The notes under the pieces are model-generated. The model saw only the letters and a program-made list of their open reading frames with translations. It was not told the origin of the DNA and searched no databases. Of a DNA stretch of 64,000 bases, positions 25,131 through 33,849 are shown piece after piece (the first letter of the stretch is position 1; the number at the start of each line of letters is the position of its first letter). The stretch lies in assembly GCA_029213265.1 (NCBI GenBank), contig JARGNG010000006.1, forward strand, positions 70,035 through 134,034. The letters run 5' to 3'. The translations under genes and the position numbers were made by a program. The stretch is from Verrucomicrobiales bacterium (lineage in GTDB: Bacteria > Verrucomicrobiota > Verrucomicrobiia > Verrucomicrobiales > DEV007).

Positions 25131-26965
25131 GTAGCCCGCTTTTTAGGGCGCTCTGGCAGTTCAATTTCGAGCAGCTGATTTGGCACCATCTTTTGCAGTT
25201 CCCTGGCGGGTTCGGTGTCTCCGGGATAGAAAACTTTAATCGATTCGATCACATCGGCATCGCCCAGTCCGACTGTGAAATCACTTTTTGTCCCGACGAC
25301 CCGTTCGATCGGATGCAGAATCCAATCACTATCACGCACGAGGATAGAGACTCTGGTTCCGGGGACTAATTCGCTCAACTGCAGACGAGTCCAGGCCTGG
25401 AGGTCTCCGGAAGCTTCAAAGAGACGGATTTTCCCGGAGCGGTTTCGATAGACCAGGTCGCTGGCTCCGTTTTGATCCAGATCGCTGCCCACGATTTCCA
25501 CGGGTTCGTCGAGAAAGCTGATCCCGCTCGTCACCGAAATCTCCCGCAGGGCGAGTCCACCGCGATTCCAGAGGACCCGGTTGATTTGCAGTGGCCCGGT
25601 CCCGACCACGAGATCCTGAAATCCGTCGTTGTCCATGTCGACAGGAGCGATCGCGGTAATATCGGAGAAGTTCGGAAGGCCGATTTCCGAAGTGACGTCG
25701 AGAAAATTCAGGTCACCCTGGTTGATATAGAGAGCGAGCTCGCCTTTTTCGCTGTTTACGAGGAGGTCGGTGGCTCCGTCGTTGTTGAAGTCAAAAACCG
25801 TGACTGATCCGTTCCGCGCGTAGCTCAGCCCCGCTTCCGCAATGATGTCTTCAAACCTCCAATCCGACCAATTCCCCGCAGGTCGATTCGCGCAAAAGCG
25901 ATCCGGGAGGCCTTCGATGCCGAGAAAGAAATCGGGAAAGCCATCGGACGAAATATCCGATACGACAATTTCGTCGACTCCCCGCGGAACCCAGAGCTTG
26001 AGATCCCAGGCGACCGGTTGGAAGCCACCTCCTTCAGTTTGATGGTAAAGCTCCAGAGGCTGATCGGTGCTCCCTACGAGCAGGTCACGAAGGCCATCGG
26101 CGTCATAGTCGATCCATGCCGCAATTGCCGTATCCCGAAAGGAGAGAAGTCCTGTCTCGATCGTGATGTCTTCGAACTGGCCGCTTCCGTCATTTCTCAG
26201 CAAAGAATCCGGGAAGCCGTCTCCGCGGGTCAGATAGAGATCGAGATCCCCGTCGCTGTCGAAATCGGAGGGATACAGCCCGTTCCCCGGGTAGCGAAGG
26301 GCATGGCTGTCGAGGGGGATCGGTGAACCCGCGCCGGCGAGTTTACTCATTCTGCCGCCTCCCTGGTCCAGAATTTCCGGACCGGGCTCTCCATCGAAGT
26401 TCCCGATGGCAAACGGACCGATGAGTTCGCTTTCTCTCATCGCAAAACGAACCGAAAGAGTATCGGATTCGTTTTCCGGATTCGTGTTTTGCCGTAGAGA
26501 TTCGGGAAGCTGGTCGGGGCTGATTTTCAGTGCCGCGAGAGCGAGGTTGAATTGCCAGAGTTCGTCGGCGGTGGGCTCGCTGCCATCCTCTTTTTTCATC
26601 GAGGTAATGAAGTCGCGCAGCCACTTTTCGTCGGATGGTTCGGCTTCCCCGGGAAAGGGGAGCGGAGCATCCGGAAGGCTGGCAAGAAGGCGTTCTGTCG
26701 TGGTCGGCTCCACCTTGACTTCTTCCGGTCTCGCAGTGGATAACTTTTCGTTGGCCAGTGTTTCCAGAATCTGTTCCATCGACTGGTCGCTGAAGCGGGC
26801 CAGCTCTCTGCGATCAAGCCGCTTGGGACGGGACTCGGGAATCTCCTCCGTGAAAACGGGATCTCCGAAATCTAGAAACTGGAGCTCTTTCCGAAACAGA
26901 AAAAGAGCAACCGCGGTTCCCAGAACCAGGCCAATCAGGCCAAAAAGTAGAATTCGTTTCCACAT
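25115..26965 (-). CDS. FG-GAP/VCBS repeat protein with C-terminal ASPIC/UnbV-like domain
   Basis: 616 aa from the ATG at 26965; a longer frame would overlap trpD, and this start gives a membrane anchor (WKRILLFGLIGLVLGTAVAL). A helical, Glu/Pro-rich spacer precedes about seven FG-GAP/VCBS calcium-type repeats (DFDSDGDLDLYLTRGDG, DYDADGLRDLLVGS, DMDNDGFQDLVVG, DLDQNGASDLVYRN) forming a beta-propeller. The last 70 residues (VSILVRDSD ... FTVGLGDADVIESIKVFYP) resemble the ASPIC/UnbV (CRTAC1) module. Such proteins are exported and bind Ca2+; no enzyme activity is known. It lies 41 nt after trpD on the same strand and may be transcribed with it. Confidence 0.85.
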   Translation of the reverse strand: MWKRILLFGLIGLVLGTAVALFLFRKELQFLDFGDPVFTEEIPESRPKRLDRRELARFSDQSMEQILETLANEKLSTARPEEVKVEPTTTERLLASLPDAPLPFPGEAEPSDEKWLRDFITSMKKEDGSEPTADELWQFNLALAALKISPDQLPESLRQNTNPENESDTLSVRFAMRESELIGPFAIGNFDGEPGPEILDQGGGRMSKLAGAGSPIPLDSHALRYPGNGLYPSDFDSDGDLDLYLTRGDGFPDSLLRNDGSGQFEDITIETGLLSFRDTAIAAWIDYDADGLRDLLVGSTDQPLELYHQTEGGGFQPVAWDLKLWVPRGVDEIVVSDISSDGFPDFFLGIEGLPDRFCANRPAGNWSDWRFEDIIAEAGLSYARNGSVTVFDFNNDGATDLLVNSEKGELALYINQGDLNFLDVTSEIGLPNFSDITAIAPVDMDNDGFQDLVVGTGPLQINRVLWNRGGLALREISVTSGISFLDEPVEIVGSDLDQNGASDLVYRNRSGKIRLFEASGDLQAWTRLQLSELVPGTRVSILVRDSDWILHPIERVVGTKSDFTVGLGDADVIESIKVFYPGDTEPARELQKMVPNQLLEIELPERPKKRATVPIG

Positions 26966-27006
26966 TGCCGCCACTATATCCCGAGGCAGAGATCTCTGCA
27001 CCCGAA

Positions 27007-28059
27007 TTACGAAAAGTTCTGCCACCGGCGCAGTGTCTCCAATGCGCTGCCGGAGTCGAGGATCTCGTTCGCTTGCGCCAGACCTGCCCGCAGTTCCGGT
27101 TCGAGACCGGTGATGACGAGTCCGGCAGCGCAATTCAGCGTTACGATATCGCGCTTCGCTCCCCGGATTGTCCCCTCGAGAATTCCCGTGATGAGTTCCG
27201 CATTTTCAGCGGCCTCCCCGCCCTGAAGTTCCTCCAGCGAGGGGGACTCGATACCGAGCGAAGAGGGTTGAATGATCGAGTCAACCCGGGTGGGGACTCC
27301 TTCTTCGTTTTCGATCGTCTCCCAGACCAGCGTTTCTCCCAGGGTCGAAAGCTCATCCATTCCGCCGGCGTCGCCGGCGCTTCCGTGGACAGCCCAGGCC
27401 CGCTTTCTGCCAAGCCGACCGAGAATGTCGGCAAACGCGGGGCCGAGGGATCCATCGAAGATTCCAATGAGCTGGTAATCAGGCCGGACCGGATTCAGAA
27501 GCGGTCCGAGAATATTAAAAATCGTTCGCTGTCCGCGCTGCGCGAGCAGTTGACGGACGGGGACGACCGCTTTGAAAGCCGGATGATACATCGGGGCGAA
27601 AAGAAAGCCTGCTCCGACCTCCTCGATACAGCGACCGAAATCTTCGGGCGGGAGATCGATGCGAATGCCGAGGGCTTCGAGCGCGTCCGCGCCGCCGCTT
27701 TTGGAAGTGATCCCGCGATTACCGTGCTTCACCACCGCAACCCCGGCGGCAGCGAGAAGAAAGACACTGGTGGTCGAAACATTGAAAAGATTCAGCTTAT
27801 CCCCGCCTGTACCGCAGACGTCGAGGAGTGGCTTATTGATCCTGTTGCGATCCAGGCCAGGTTCCACCGCATGGTTCAGAAATTCACTCGCGAAGCCGGC
27901 GATCTCGGAAGCGGTTTCGCCTTTGGTGGCAAGGGCGGCGAGAAAATCCGCTTTTTCCCCGTGCGGCATCGATTCGTCGAGAAGGGCGACGGTTGCCTGC
28001 TGAATTTCCCTGTCCGATAATGCTTCGCCGGATTGAAGAGCCTGAGTGAGTTCCTGCAT
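27007..28059 (-). CDS. trpD: Anthranilate phosphoribosyltransferase
   Basis: 350 aa from the ATG at 28059 (MQELTQALQSGEALSDREI); an ATG five codons upstream is possible. TrpD transfers the phosphoribosyl group of PRPP to anthranilate in tryptophan synthesis. Signature motifs are intact: VCGTGGDKLNLFNVST (PRPP/Mg binding), KHGNRGITSKSGGADALEAL and the anthranilate-site region FLFAPMYHPAFKAV. No other trp gene is adjacent, although pabB lies far downstream. A 20-bp palindrome covers its start codon, and the divergent AlgH-family gene begins 108 bp away. Confidence 0.96.
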   Translation of the reverse strand: MQELTQALQSGEALSDREIQQATVALLDESMPHGEKADFLAALATKGETASEIAGFASEFLNHAVEPGLDRNRINKPLLDVCGTGGDKLNLFNVSTTSVFLLAAAGVAVVKHGNRGITSKSGGADALEALGIRIDLPPEDFGRCIEEVGAGFLFAPMYHPAFKAVVPVRQLLAQRGQRTIFNILGPLLNPVRPDYQLIGIFDGSLGPAFADILGRLGRKRAWAVHGSAGDAGGMDELSTLGETLVWETIENEEGVPTRVDSIIQPSSLGIESPSLEELQGGEAAENAELITGILEGTIRGAKRDIVTLNCAAGLVITGLEPELRAGLAQANEILDSGSALETLRRWQNFS

Positions 28060-28068
28060 GCAGGAACT
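28049..28068. promoter_or_regulatory. Perfect 20-bp palindrome over the trpD start codon
   Basis: AGTTCCTGCATGCAGGAACT is its own reverse complement. The central CAT is the complement of the trpD ATG (28057-28059). It could be an operator for a dimeric regulator, or on mRNA a hairpin hiding the start. Confidence 0.7.
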
Positions 28069-28167
28069 GAACACTCACCCTTCAGGATTGCCAACGGGGA
28101 AATTCTGTCACAGATTGTTTCGTGTGGCCCGGACGAAGGGCTTTTTTATCCTCCTCCCGATTCTCCC

Positions 28168-28722
28168 GTGAACGATTCTCTCCAGGGCCAACTCATCCTA
28201 GCGGATCCCAGCTTGAAGGAACCCACCTTTTTTCAGAGCGTGCTGCTGTTGACGGAGCACAATGACGAAAACGGAGCGCTCGGCTACATTTTGAATCGAC
28301 CGATCGGACGGAATGTTGGCGACCTCCTGAGTAAAGATGTTTTACCGGAGGACCAACGCAACCGCCTTGTTGATGTGCCGGTGTTTATGGGAGGGCCGGT
28401 CAACCAGGAGCACCTTACCTTTTCCGCGCTCGGCTGGTCCGAGGAAGATCAGACTTTGCAGTACTCCACGCACCTTTCCGCCGGTGAGGCGGTGATGCAT
28501 GAAATGGAGGGATTCCACATTCGTGCCTTTGTCGGATATTCCGGATGGGAAGTGGGTCAGTTGGAAGGTGAACTTGAGCAGAAAGCCTGGATTCCCCATC
28601 AGCCGGACAAGCTGATTATCGATTTGTCGAAAGTGGACGGACTTTGGAAAGAAATTCTGAGGGAGTTGAGCCCCTACTACAAATTGGTCGCGGACGAGCC
28701 GGACAACCTCGGACTCAACTAG
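28168..28722 (+). CDS. YqgE/AlgH family protein (UPF0301)
   Basis: 184 aa from GTG 28168, chosen because the family begins LQGQLxxAxPSL and this reads VNDSLQGQLILADPSLKEP; the frame is open upstream but would overlap trpD. The family motifs SVLLLTEHNDENGALGYILN, VFMGGPVNQEHL and FVGYSGWEVGQLEGELEQ are all present, at the usual length. AlgH proteins are small cytoplasmic proteins of unsettled function, once linked to alginate regulation. Divergent from trpD and convergent with the Gre-like gene (12 bp between stops). Confidence 0.9.
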   Translation: MNDSLQGQLILADPSLKEPTFFQSVLLLTEHNDENGALGYILNRPIGRNVGDLLSKDVLPEDQRNRLVDVPVFMGGPVNQEHLTFSALGWSEEDQTLQYSTHLSAGEAVMHEMEGFHIRAFVGYSGWEVGQLEGELEQKAWIPHQPDKLIIDLSKVDGLWKEILRELSPYYKLVADEPDNLGLN

Positions 28723-28734
28723 CGGGTTCGCATT

Positions 28735-29199
28735 TTACAGGACTTCGAGAATCATCATTCCCGAGTCACCCACTGCATCGCCGGTCGTTTTTCCGAGGAG
28801 CTGAGATCGCAGCGGAGCCGAAGGACCCAGAACCGTGACCGTTTCCCCGTCCCCGGTTTCACAGGTCAAGCCCCCTCCGGCAGGGGAGAGCAGAAAATAC
28901 TGCAGCCCGTCGTTGAAATCGACTTCGATCAGGGCACCTGGGCCAATCGGGTCCTCAAGGTCGTAGTCGGGAAATTCAAAGGCCTCCAACTGGGCGAGTG
29001 ACTCGGCCCATTCATCCGCCTGCTCCGCCTGACCGGCCGCAAGGTAGGAGGCTTCGAGTCCACGCGTATCGTATTTGCCTTCCGCCTTGGTGTCATCACC
29101 GGTAGCGGCTTCGGTCGCGCCAGCCAGTGCGGCGAGGGCGCGCTCGTACTGAGCGCGAACCTGTTCCCTTACGGTATCAACGATGGCGGATTTGTTCAT
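28735..29199 (-). CDS. GreA/GreB-like C-terminal domain protein
   Basis: 154 aa from the ATG at 29199, which overlaps the stop of the upstream AraC gene (ATGA). An N-terminal helix (DTVREQVRAQYERALAAL) is followed by a DTRGLEASYLAAGQAEQADE segment common to Gre-related proteins. The C-terminal half (about 85-154) is the FKBP-like Gre domain (GALIEVDFNDGLQYFLLSP, VTVLGPSAPLRSQLLGKTTG). Its short helical N-terminus does not look like the full coiled coil of GreA, so it may act like Rnk, which binds RNA polymerase without stimulating cleavage. Translationally coupled to a transcription regulator. Confidence 0.85.
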   Translation of the reverse strand: MNKSAIVDTVREQVRAQYERALAALAGATEAATGDDTKAEGKYDTRGLEASYLAAGQAEQADEWAESLAQLEAFEFPDYDLEDPIGPGALIEVDFNDGLQYFLLSPAGGGLTCETGDGETVTVLGPSAPLRSQLLGKTTGDAVGDSGMMILEVL

Positions 29200-29945
29200 G
29201 TGGCGGAAAATAGGCTTTTGCGATAGGAGGCGGGAGTTTTTCCCAGCAGCTTGCGGAATTGTCGAGTAAAAGCACTCTGATCGCAAAAGCCGTATTTGTC
29301 AGCGAGAGAGGCGACCGGTTCATCCGTGCTGCGCAAGTCAGCGGCTGCCGCCTGGATCCGGGTGCGGAGAATGAAGTCGCGGGGGCTCATTTTGACAAGA
29401 TCGAGAAACTGTCGGTGAAGCTGCCGTTCGGAGATCCCGAAACGTTGTGCGAGGTCCGAGACACGCAGATGGCTTGTCGGATTTTTACAGATAAAATCGA
29501 TCGTCTTCTCCGCGGTATGATTCGTGAAGGAGGGGTTTTGCCGGTTGGAATAGCTGCGTGTAATTCCGACGATGCCGATTGCTTTTTTCTCCCCGTCCAG
29601 GATCGGGTATTTTGAGGTGGAAAACCATTCCAGCCGTCCCGTGTGATCAAACAACACATCGGCGTGCTCGATCAGAGGTTCTCCGGACTCGAGGCAGCTC
29701 CTATCTCCCGCGATAAGTTGATCAGCGACGTAGGGCGGATAGCGGTCATGGTCGCTTGTTCCTACGATATCGGCCACAGTGCGAAGGCCGAGCCGGTCGA
29801 GCAGGGGGCGGTTCGCATAGACAAATCGGCTTTCCTCATCTTTCAAAAAGAAATAGGTGTCAGGAAGATGCTCAAAGAGTCTGGCCATGGCTGCCGCGGG
29901 AGGGGATTTAAGAAGTGGATGGGAGGTGGTGGCTGACCGATGCAT
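29196..29945 (-). CDS. PAS domain + AraC-family transcriptional regulator
   Basis: 249 aa. Residues about 20-130 form a PAS domain (LFEHLPDTYFFLKDEESRFV, GTSDHDRYPPYVADQLI, GIVGITRSYS). Residues about 145-245 form an AraC/HTH_18 DNA-binding domain (HLRVSDLAQRFGISERQLHR, then CDQSAFTRQFRKLLGKTP). The PAS domain may sense a small ligand or redox state. It is divergent from the sulfatase gene; the 69-bp gap between the starts must hold the promoters of both, so the sulfatase is a reasonable regulatory target (inference). Its last codons overlap the Gre-like gene. Confidence 0.92.
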   Translation of the reverse strand: MHRSATTSHPLLKSPPAAAMARLFEHLPDTYFFLKDEESRFVYANRPLLDRLGLRTVADIVGTSDHDRYPPYVADQLIAGDRSCLESGEPLIEHADVLFDHTGRLEWFSTSKYPILDGEKKAIGIVGITRSYSNRQNPSFTNHTAEKTIDFICKNPTSHLRVSDLAQRFGISERQLHRQFLDLVKMSPRDFILRTRIQAAAADLRSTDEPVASLADKYGFCDQSAFTRQFRKLLGKTPASYRKSLFSAT

Positions 29946-30014
29946 GTCTGAAAAATACCAAACAATGTCGTCTTGTCACAATACGAATTCTATCAGAGAT
30001 GCCAGCTTGGAAGC

Positions 30015-31739
30015 ATGAGAAAATTTGCCCTCACTCTTTTTGGTGTCATCGCGGCGGCGGTATGCGGAGCTGCTGATACACGACCCAACATTCTCTACAT
30101 CATGTCGGATGATCACACCGCACACGGCATCGGTGCCTACGGTGGGCGTCTTGCTTCGTTGAATCCAACACCCAATATCGATCGACTCGCGAAAGAGGGG
30201 ATGCTGTTTGAAAACGCCTTCTGCACCAACTCGATCTGCGCACCGAGCCGCGCTTCTGTGATCACCGGACAGTATGCCCACACCGCGGGAGCCCACGACC
30301 TTTACGGGACGATTGAAGGAAAGCGTCAGTATTTGCCGATCGAGATGAAAAAGGCCGGATACGAAACGGCCATGATCGGAAAGTGGCATCTCAAGGAGGA
30401 GCCTTCCGCGTTCGATTTTTACACGGTCCTTCCCGGTCAGGGAAAGTATCACAATCCCGAGTTTCGTGTGCGCGGGGAGAAGGGCTGGCCGAATGATCTG
30501 ATCCAGTTTGACGGGTTTCACTCCTCTGATGCGATTACGGATCTGACTTTGAAATGGCTCAAAGAGGAACGGAGCGAGGAAAAACCGTTTTTCCTGATGC
30601 ATCACTACAAAGCGCCGCACGACTACTTTGAGCATGCCGAAAGATACAACGACTACCTCAAAGACGTCGACATTCCGGAGCCGGAGAATCTCTGGTTGGA
30701 AAATCAACCGAAGTTCGGTTCGATTGCGACCCTTGGATACGAGGGCGAACTGGGTCCCCATATCGGCACGTCGATTGGAATTCGGAATCCACGTCGTTCC
30801 TATGCGGGGGATCTTCCCAAGCTGTTTCCAAAAGACTTTCCGAAAAACTACGACCCGGCAAATTACACGGAGGAGGAAATCAAGCGGATGTCCTACAATG
30901 CGTATCTGAAGAATTATCTTCGGTGCGTGAAAGGGATCGACGACAACCTGGGCCGCCTCTTTGCCTACCTGGAGGAAACCGGACAGATGGACAACACCGT
31001 CATCATTTACACCGGAGACCAGGGATTCATGCTGGGGGAGCACGACTACCAGGACAAGCGTTGGATGTACGAGGAATCCATGCGCATGCCCTTTCTGATC
31101 CGCTACCCGAAATCAATCGAGGCCGGTCAGCGAACCGACGCGATTGTCGAAAACGTCGATTACGCGCCGACGATGCTCGACTTCGCCGGAGTCGAGACGC
31201 CGGAGTACATGCAGGGTGCGAGCTTCAGGGGCATTTGCGAAACCGGTCAGGAGCCGGCGGATTGGAAACAGGAGGCCTACTATCGCTATTGGATGCACAT
31301 GGCTCATCACGACAACCCGGCGCATGTCGGCATCCGGACCAAGGAGCACAAACTGATTTTCTACTACGGCTGTAACTATGAAGGTCGGTACCAAACCCCG
31401 CCTGCCTGGGAGCTGTACGATCTCAAAAAGGACCCCGCTGAAAATGTGAATGTCTACGATGATCCCGCCTATGCCGGGATCGCGAAGGACCTGAAAGTCC
31501 GTCTCGCACGGCTTCGCCAGCGGGTCGGAGACACGGGCGAAGACTATCCGGAAGTGGAGAAAGTGGTGCAGGAATTCTGGAACTACGACGGCGAGGATCG
31601 AGCCAAAGCTATCGAACTTTCCTCGGAGTATCTGGCAAGGCGCACGAAGGAGCTGGCCGAAGGCACGACCAACGATGCGACCAGGCTGGGGAACCAGGCG
31701 CGCGAGCGGATCCGGAAAGAACGGGAAGGGAAAAAGTAA
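30015..31739 (+). CDS. Secreted type I sulfatase
   Basis: 574 aa from ATG 30015, the start that gives a signal peptide (RKFALTLFGVIAAAVCGA). The formylglycine motif CAPSRA (Cys75) is present and would be matured by a formylglycine-generating enzyme. Metal ligands include SDDH (31-34) near the N-terminus and GDQGFMLGEH later. Further family motifs are GKWHLKE and KEHKLIFYY. It probably removes sulfate from a polysaccharide or sulfated glycan in the periplasm; the substrate is not evident. Divergent from the PAS/AraC regulator and convergent with the nitroreductase gene. The GH16 enzyme elsewhere fits the same glycan-using lifestyle. Confidence 0.95.
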   Translation: MRKFALTLFGVIAAAVCGAADTRPNILYIMSDDHTAHGIGAYGGRLASLNPTPNIDRLAKEGMLFENAFCTNSICAPSRASVITGQYAHTAGAHDLYGTIEGKRQYLPIEMKKAGYETAMIGKWHLKEEPSAFDFYTVLPGQGKYHNPEFRVRGEKGWPNDLIQFDGFHSSDAITDLTLKWLKEERSEEKPFFLMHHYKAPHDYFEHAERYNDYLKDVDIPEPENLWLENQPKFGSIATLGYEGELGPHIGTSIGIRNPRRSYAGDLPKLFPKDFPKNYDPANYTEEEIKRMSYNAYLKNYLRCVKGIDDNLGRLFAYLEETGQMDNTVIIYTGDQGFMLGEHDYQDKRWMYEESMRMPFLIRYPKSIEAGQRTDAIVENVDYAPTMLDFAGVETPEYMQGASFRGICETGQEPADWKQEAYYRYWMHMAHHDNPAHVGIRTKEHKLIFYYGCNYEGRYQTPPAWELYDLKKDPAENVNVYDDPAYAGIAKDLKVRLARLRQRVGDTGEDYPEVEKVVQEFWNYDGEDRAKAIELSSEYLARRTKELAEGTTNDATRLGNQARERIRKEREGKK

Positions 31740-31829
31740 AGACTGCCCCCAATCCGTAGCGGAAAACGGGAGTTTTTCGAAGGGCAGAGCAAAGGCCGGT
31801 TGACCGGGTCGAAATTCTTACGAATTCCG

Positions 31830-32471
31830 CTACTTGATATGCTCGACCAGCTCATCGCGAGGGTAGCGAACCTTCGGGGCGACGCCGTGTTTGTCATCCA
31901 CTTTGCGGTAACCGGCGGTGCAAAGCACTGCGGTGGTGTAGCCTCTTTCCTTCAGGCCTAAAGCTTCGTCATACATTTCCGGGACAAAGCCCTCCATGGG
32001 ACAGGCGTCTACTTCGAGCAGCGCCGCGCAGGTCATGAAGTTTCCGAGGGCAATGTAACTTTGCAATTTGGCCCATCCGACGACGTCCCGGGAGCGCGGT
32101 CCGCTGATGACATCTCCGATGATCATATTCTTGTAAAAATCGAGCGACTCAGGAGGTGCATTGCGAGCGGCGACGGTGGCATCAATCAGTTTATCCACGT
32201 CGGACGTTTCCAGCGAACTTTTCACGGCAAAAACAAGAAGATGGGAGCAGTCGGCCACCTGAGTTTGCTTGTAGGAAGCGGGAACGAGAGAATCCTTGAG
32301 TTCCTGATTGGTGATCACGAAAAACTTCCAGGGTTGTAGCCCGTAGGAAGACGGTGTCAAAATGAGGGCTTCCTCCAGGGTCGACCAGTCTTCCTCAGAG
32401 ATTTTCTTTTCGGGGTCAAACTGCTTGGTCGCGTAGCGCCAGTTGAGTTTCTCAAGAAGAAGGTCATTCAT
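31830..32471 (-). CDS. Nitroreductase-family NAD(P)H-dependent oxidoreductase
   Basis: 213 aa. NfsB-like flavoprotein: RYATKQFDPEKKISEEDW at the N-terminus, LTPSSYGLQPWKFFVI (FMN binding), WAKLQSYIALGNFMTCAALL and MEGFVPEMYDEALGL. Length is typical of the family. Such enzymes reduce nitroaromatics, quinones or other acceptors using FMN in the cytoplasm; the physiological substrate is usually unknown. Single gene, convergent with the sulfatase; the 90 bp between them show no clear terminator. Confidence 0.93.
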   Translation of the reverse strand: MNDLLLEKLNWRYATKQFDPEKKISEEDWSTLEEALILTPSSYGLQPWKFFVITNQELKDSLVPASYKQTQVADCSHLLVFAVKSSLETSDVDKLIDATVAARNAPPESLDFYKNMIIGDVISGPRSRDVVGWAKLQSYIALGNFMTCAALLEVDACPMEGFVPEMYDEALGLKERGYTTAVLCTAGYRKVDDKHGVAPKVRYPRDELVEHIK

Positions 32472-32590
32472 GCGAACCAGTTTCGCCGAGAGTTGAGTAC
32501 CGTCAATGGGAGTCGCCGCAAAATAATCGACAAAGTGAAGAACATAATACTTTCCACCTTATTGAAATTATGGTAATTTTACAATTACTT

Positions 32591-33685
32591 ATGGCCTCAC
32601 CCACCACAAAAACGGAAAGAATTACGGTTCCCCCCCCAAATCCCTCGGCTCCGGACCCTGATGCGGAAAGGCCGCGGTGGCAGCGTGCCCTTGCGGGCTT
32701 TCTCGGCGAAAACCCGGAGCAGCAATGGGGTACCCGGTTGATCAAGGCCGCATCGGATATGATCGTGATTTGCGACGGCGAACTCAATATCCTGTTTCAT
32801 AACCGCGCGTTTCTCCGGAGTTCGGGGCATGTTAAAGGAAGTTATATCGGGCATTCCCTGATGGATTTTATCCCATCGAATGACAAGCCCGATGCATCCC
32901 GGGTGTTCGATCAATTTCTTCGAGGCAGAGCAGCGGGAATGCGGGTGGAAGCCACCTTTCTTACCCGAAGTGGCCGTCGCAAGGTGGAGGCGCGGGTCAC
33001 AAGGACCGTTCGTAGCGAAGATCGATATTTTCTCTATTTCATCATTCGTGATACATCCGATCGCAAAAACGAAACCGAGCAACTGACGAAGCGCGCGGTG
33101 GACTCTGTTTTTGACGGACTGCCGATAGCCGCTTTCCGCACCGATCATCAGCTTTGCATTACAGATGCATTCGGCTCCTACTGGGACGAACTGGGTCTCA
33201 ACGCCGGGACTTTCACCGGAGCCGAGTTGTCCAACCCCGGATGCACCATCGCTCCTCAGTTCTTTCATCAACTTGATTACTGCGATGTTATGGCCGGACA
33301 GACATTTCACACCAGCATTTTTTGGCGGGGAAATGATCTGGAAATCACGATCGAACCTTTCATTGATCGGTCCCGAGGTGGTCGCGTGATAGGAACCCTT
33401 GGAACGATTCGGGAGGCGAAAAATGCGACTCCGAACGGAGCGTCTCATCTCAGCTATCCGAAACCGGAGGAGTACACGCGCCTCCAGTCGCTTGCGGGCG
33501 CTCAATCTCGCTCGGTAGCTCTGAATTCTTCCCCGGCTCGGCCGAAACGTCCCGGTGGTCCGAAGCCCAAATCTCAGGACGCCATTTCGCCCGAGTTGGC
33601 GAAATGGCGGTCCAGCATTCGGCCGAGGCCGCTCCGCCCTGCTCATGAGGACGAAGCGGTAGACGAGGTGGCGCTGGCAAATTAG
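32591..33685 (+). CDS. PAS-domain sensor protein without output domain
   Basis: 364 aa from ATG 32591 (an ATG at 32570 is possible). Two PAS-like domains: about 60-175 (ASDMIVICDGELNILFHNRA, YIGHSLMDFIPSND, YFLYFIIRDTSDRK) and about 180-285 (VDSVFDGLPIAAFRTDHQLC). The C-terminal about 80 residues are basic and Pro-rich with no kinase, cyclase or HTH domain, so signalling must pass through a partner. The TAG at 33683-33685 is followed in the same frame by 26 sense codons that encode Pro-Lys-Glu-Ser repeats before a TGA at 33764. The gene lies upstream of the peptide-importer operon. Confidence 0.85.
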   Translation: MASPTTKTERITVPPPNPSAPDPDAERPRWQRALAGFLGENPEQQWGTRLIKAASDMIVICDGELNILFHNRAFLRSSGHVKGSYIGHSLMDFIPSNDKPDASRVFDQFLRGRAAGMRVEATFLTRSGRRKVEARVTRTVRSEDRYFLYFIIRDTSDRKNETEQLTKRAVDSVFDGLPIAAFRTDHQLCITDAFGSYWDELGLNAGTFTGAELSNPGCTIAPQFFHQLDYCDVMAGQTFHTSIFWRGNDLEITIEPFIDRSRGGRVIGTLGTIREAKNATPNGASHLSYPKPEEYTRLQSLAGAQSRSVALNSSPARPKRPGGPKPKSQDAISPELAKWRSSIRPRPLRPAHEDEAVDEVALAN

Positions 33686-33690
33686 TCTGA

Positions 33691-33750
33691 TCCGAAGGAA
33701 AGTCCGAAGGAAAGTCCGAAGGAAAGTCCGAAGGAAAGTCCGAAGGAAAA
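33691..33750. repeat. Five 12-bp tandem repeats (TCCGAAGGAAAG)
   Basis: Five near-identical 12-bp units follow the PAS gene stop by 5 nt. Only the last base differs, in unit five. The period is a multiple of three and, in the PAS frame, encodes repeated PKES. Confidence 0.95.
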
Positions 33751-33849
33751 ATCCATATGCGCGTGAAAATCAGCTGTTGAAGGAGCCGCATATCGCGAGC
33801 AAATTAGGCGGAGTTACTTTCACCCCTCCGAACGCCTTTCCGCATCCAT

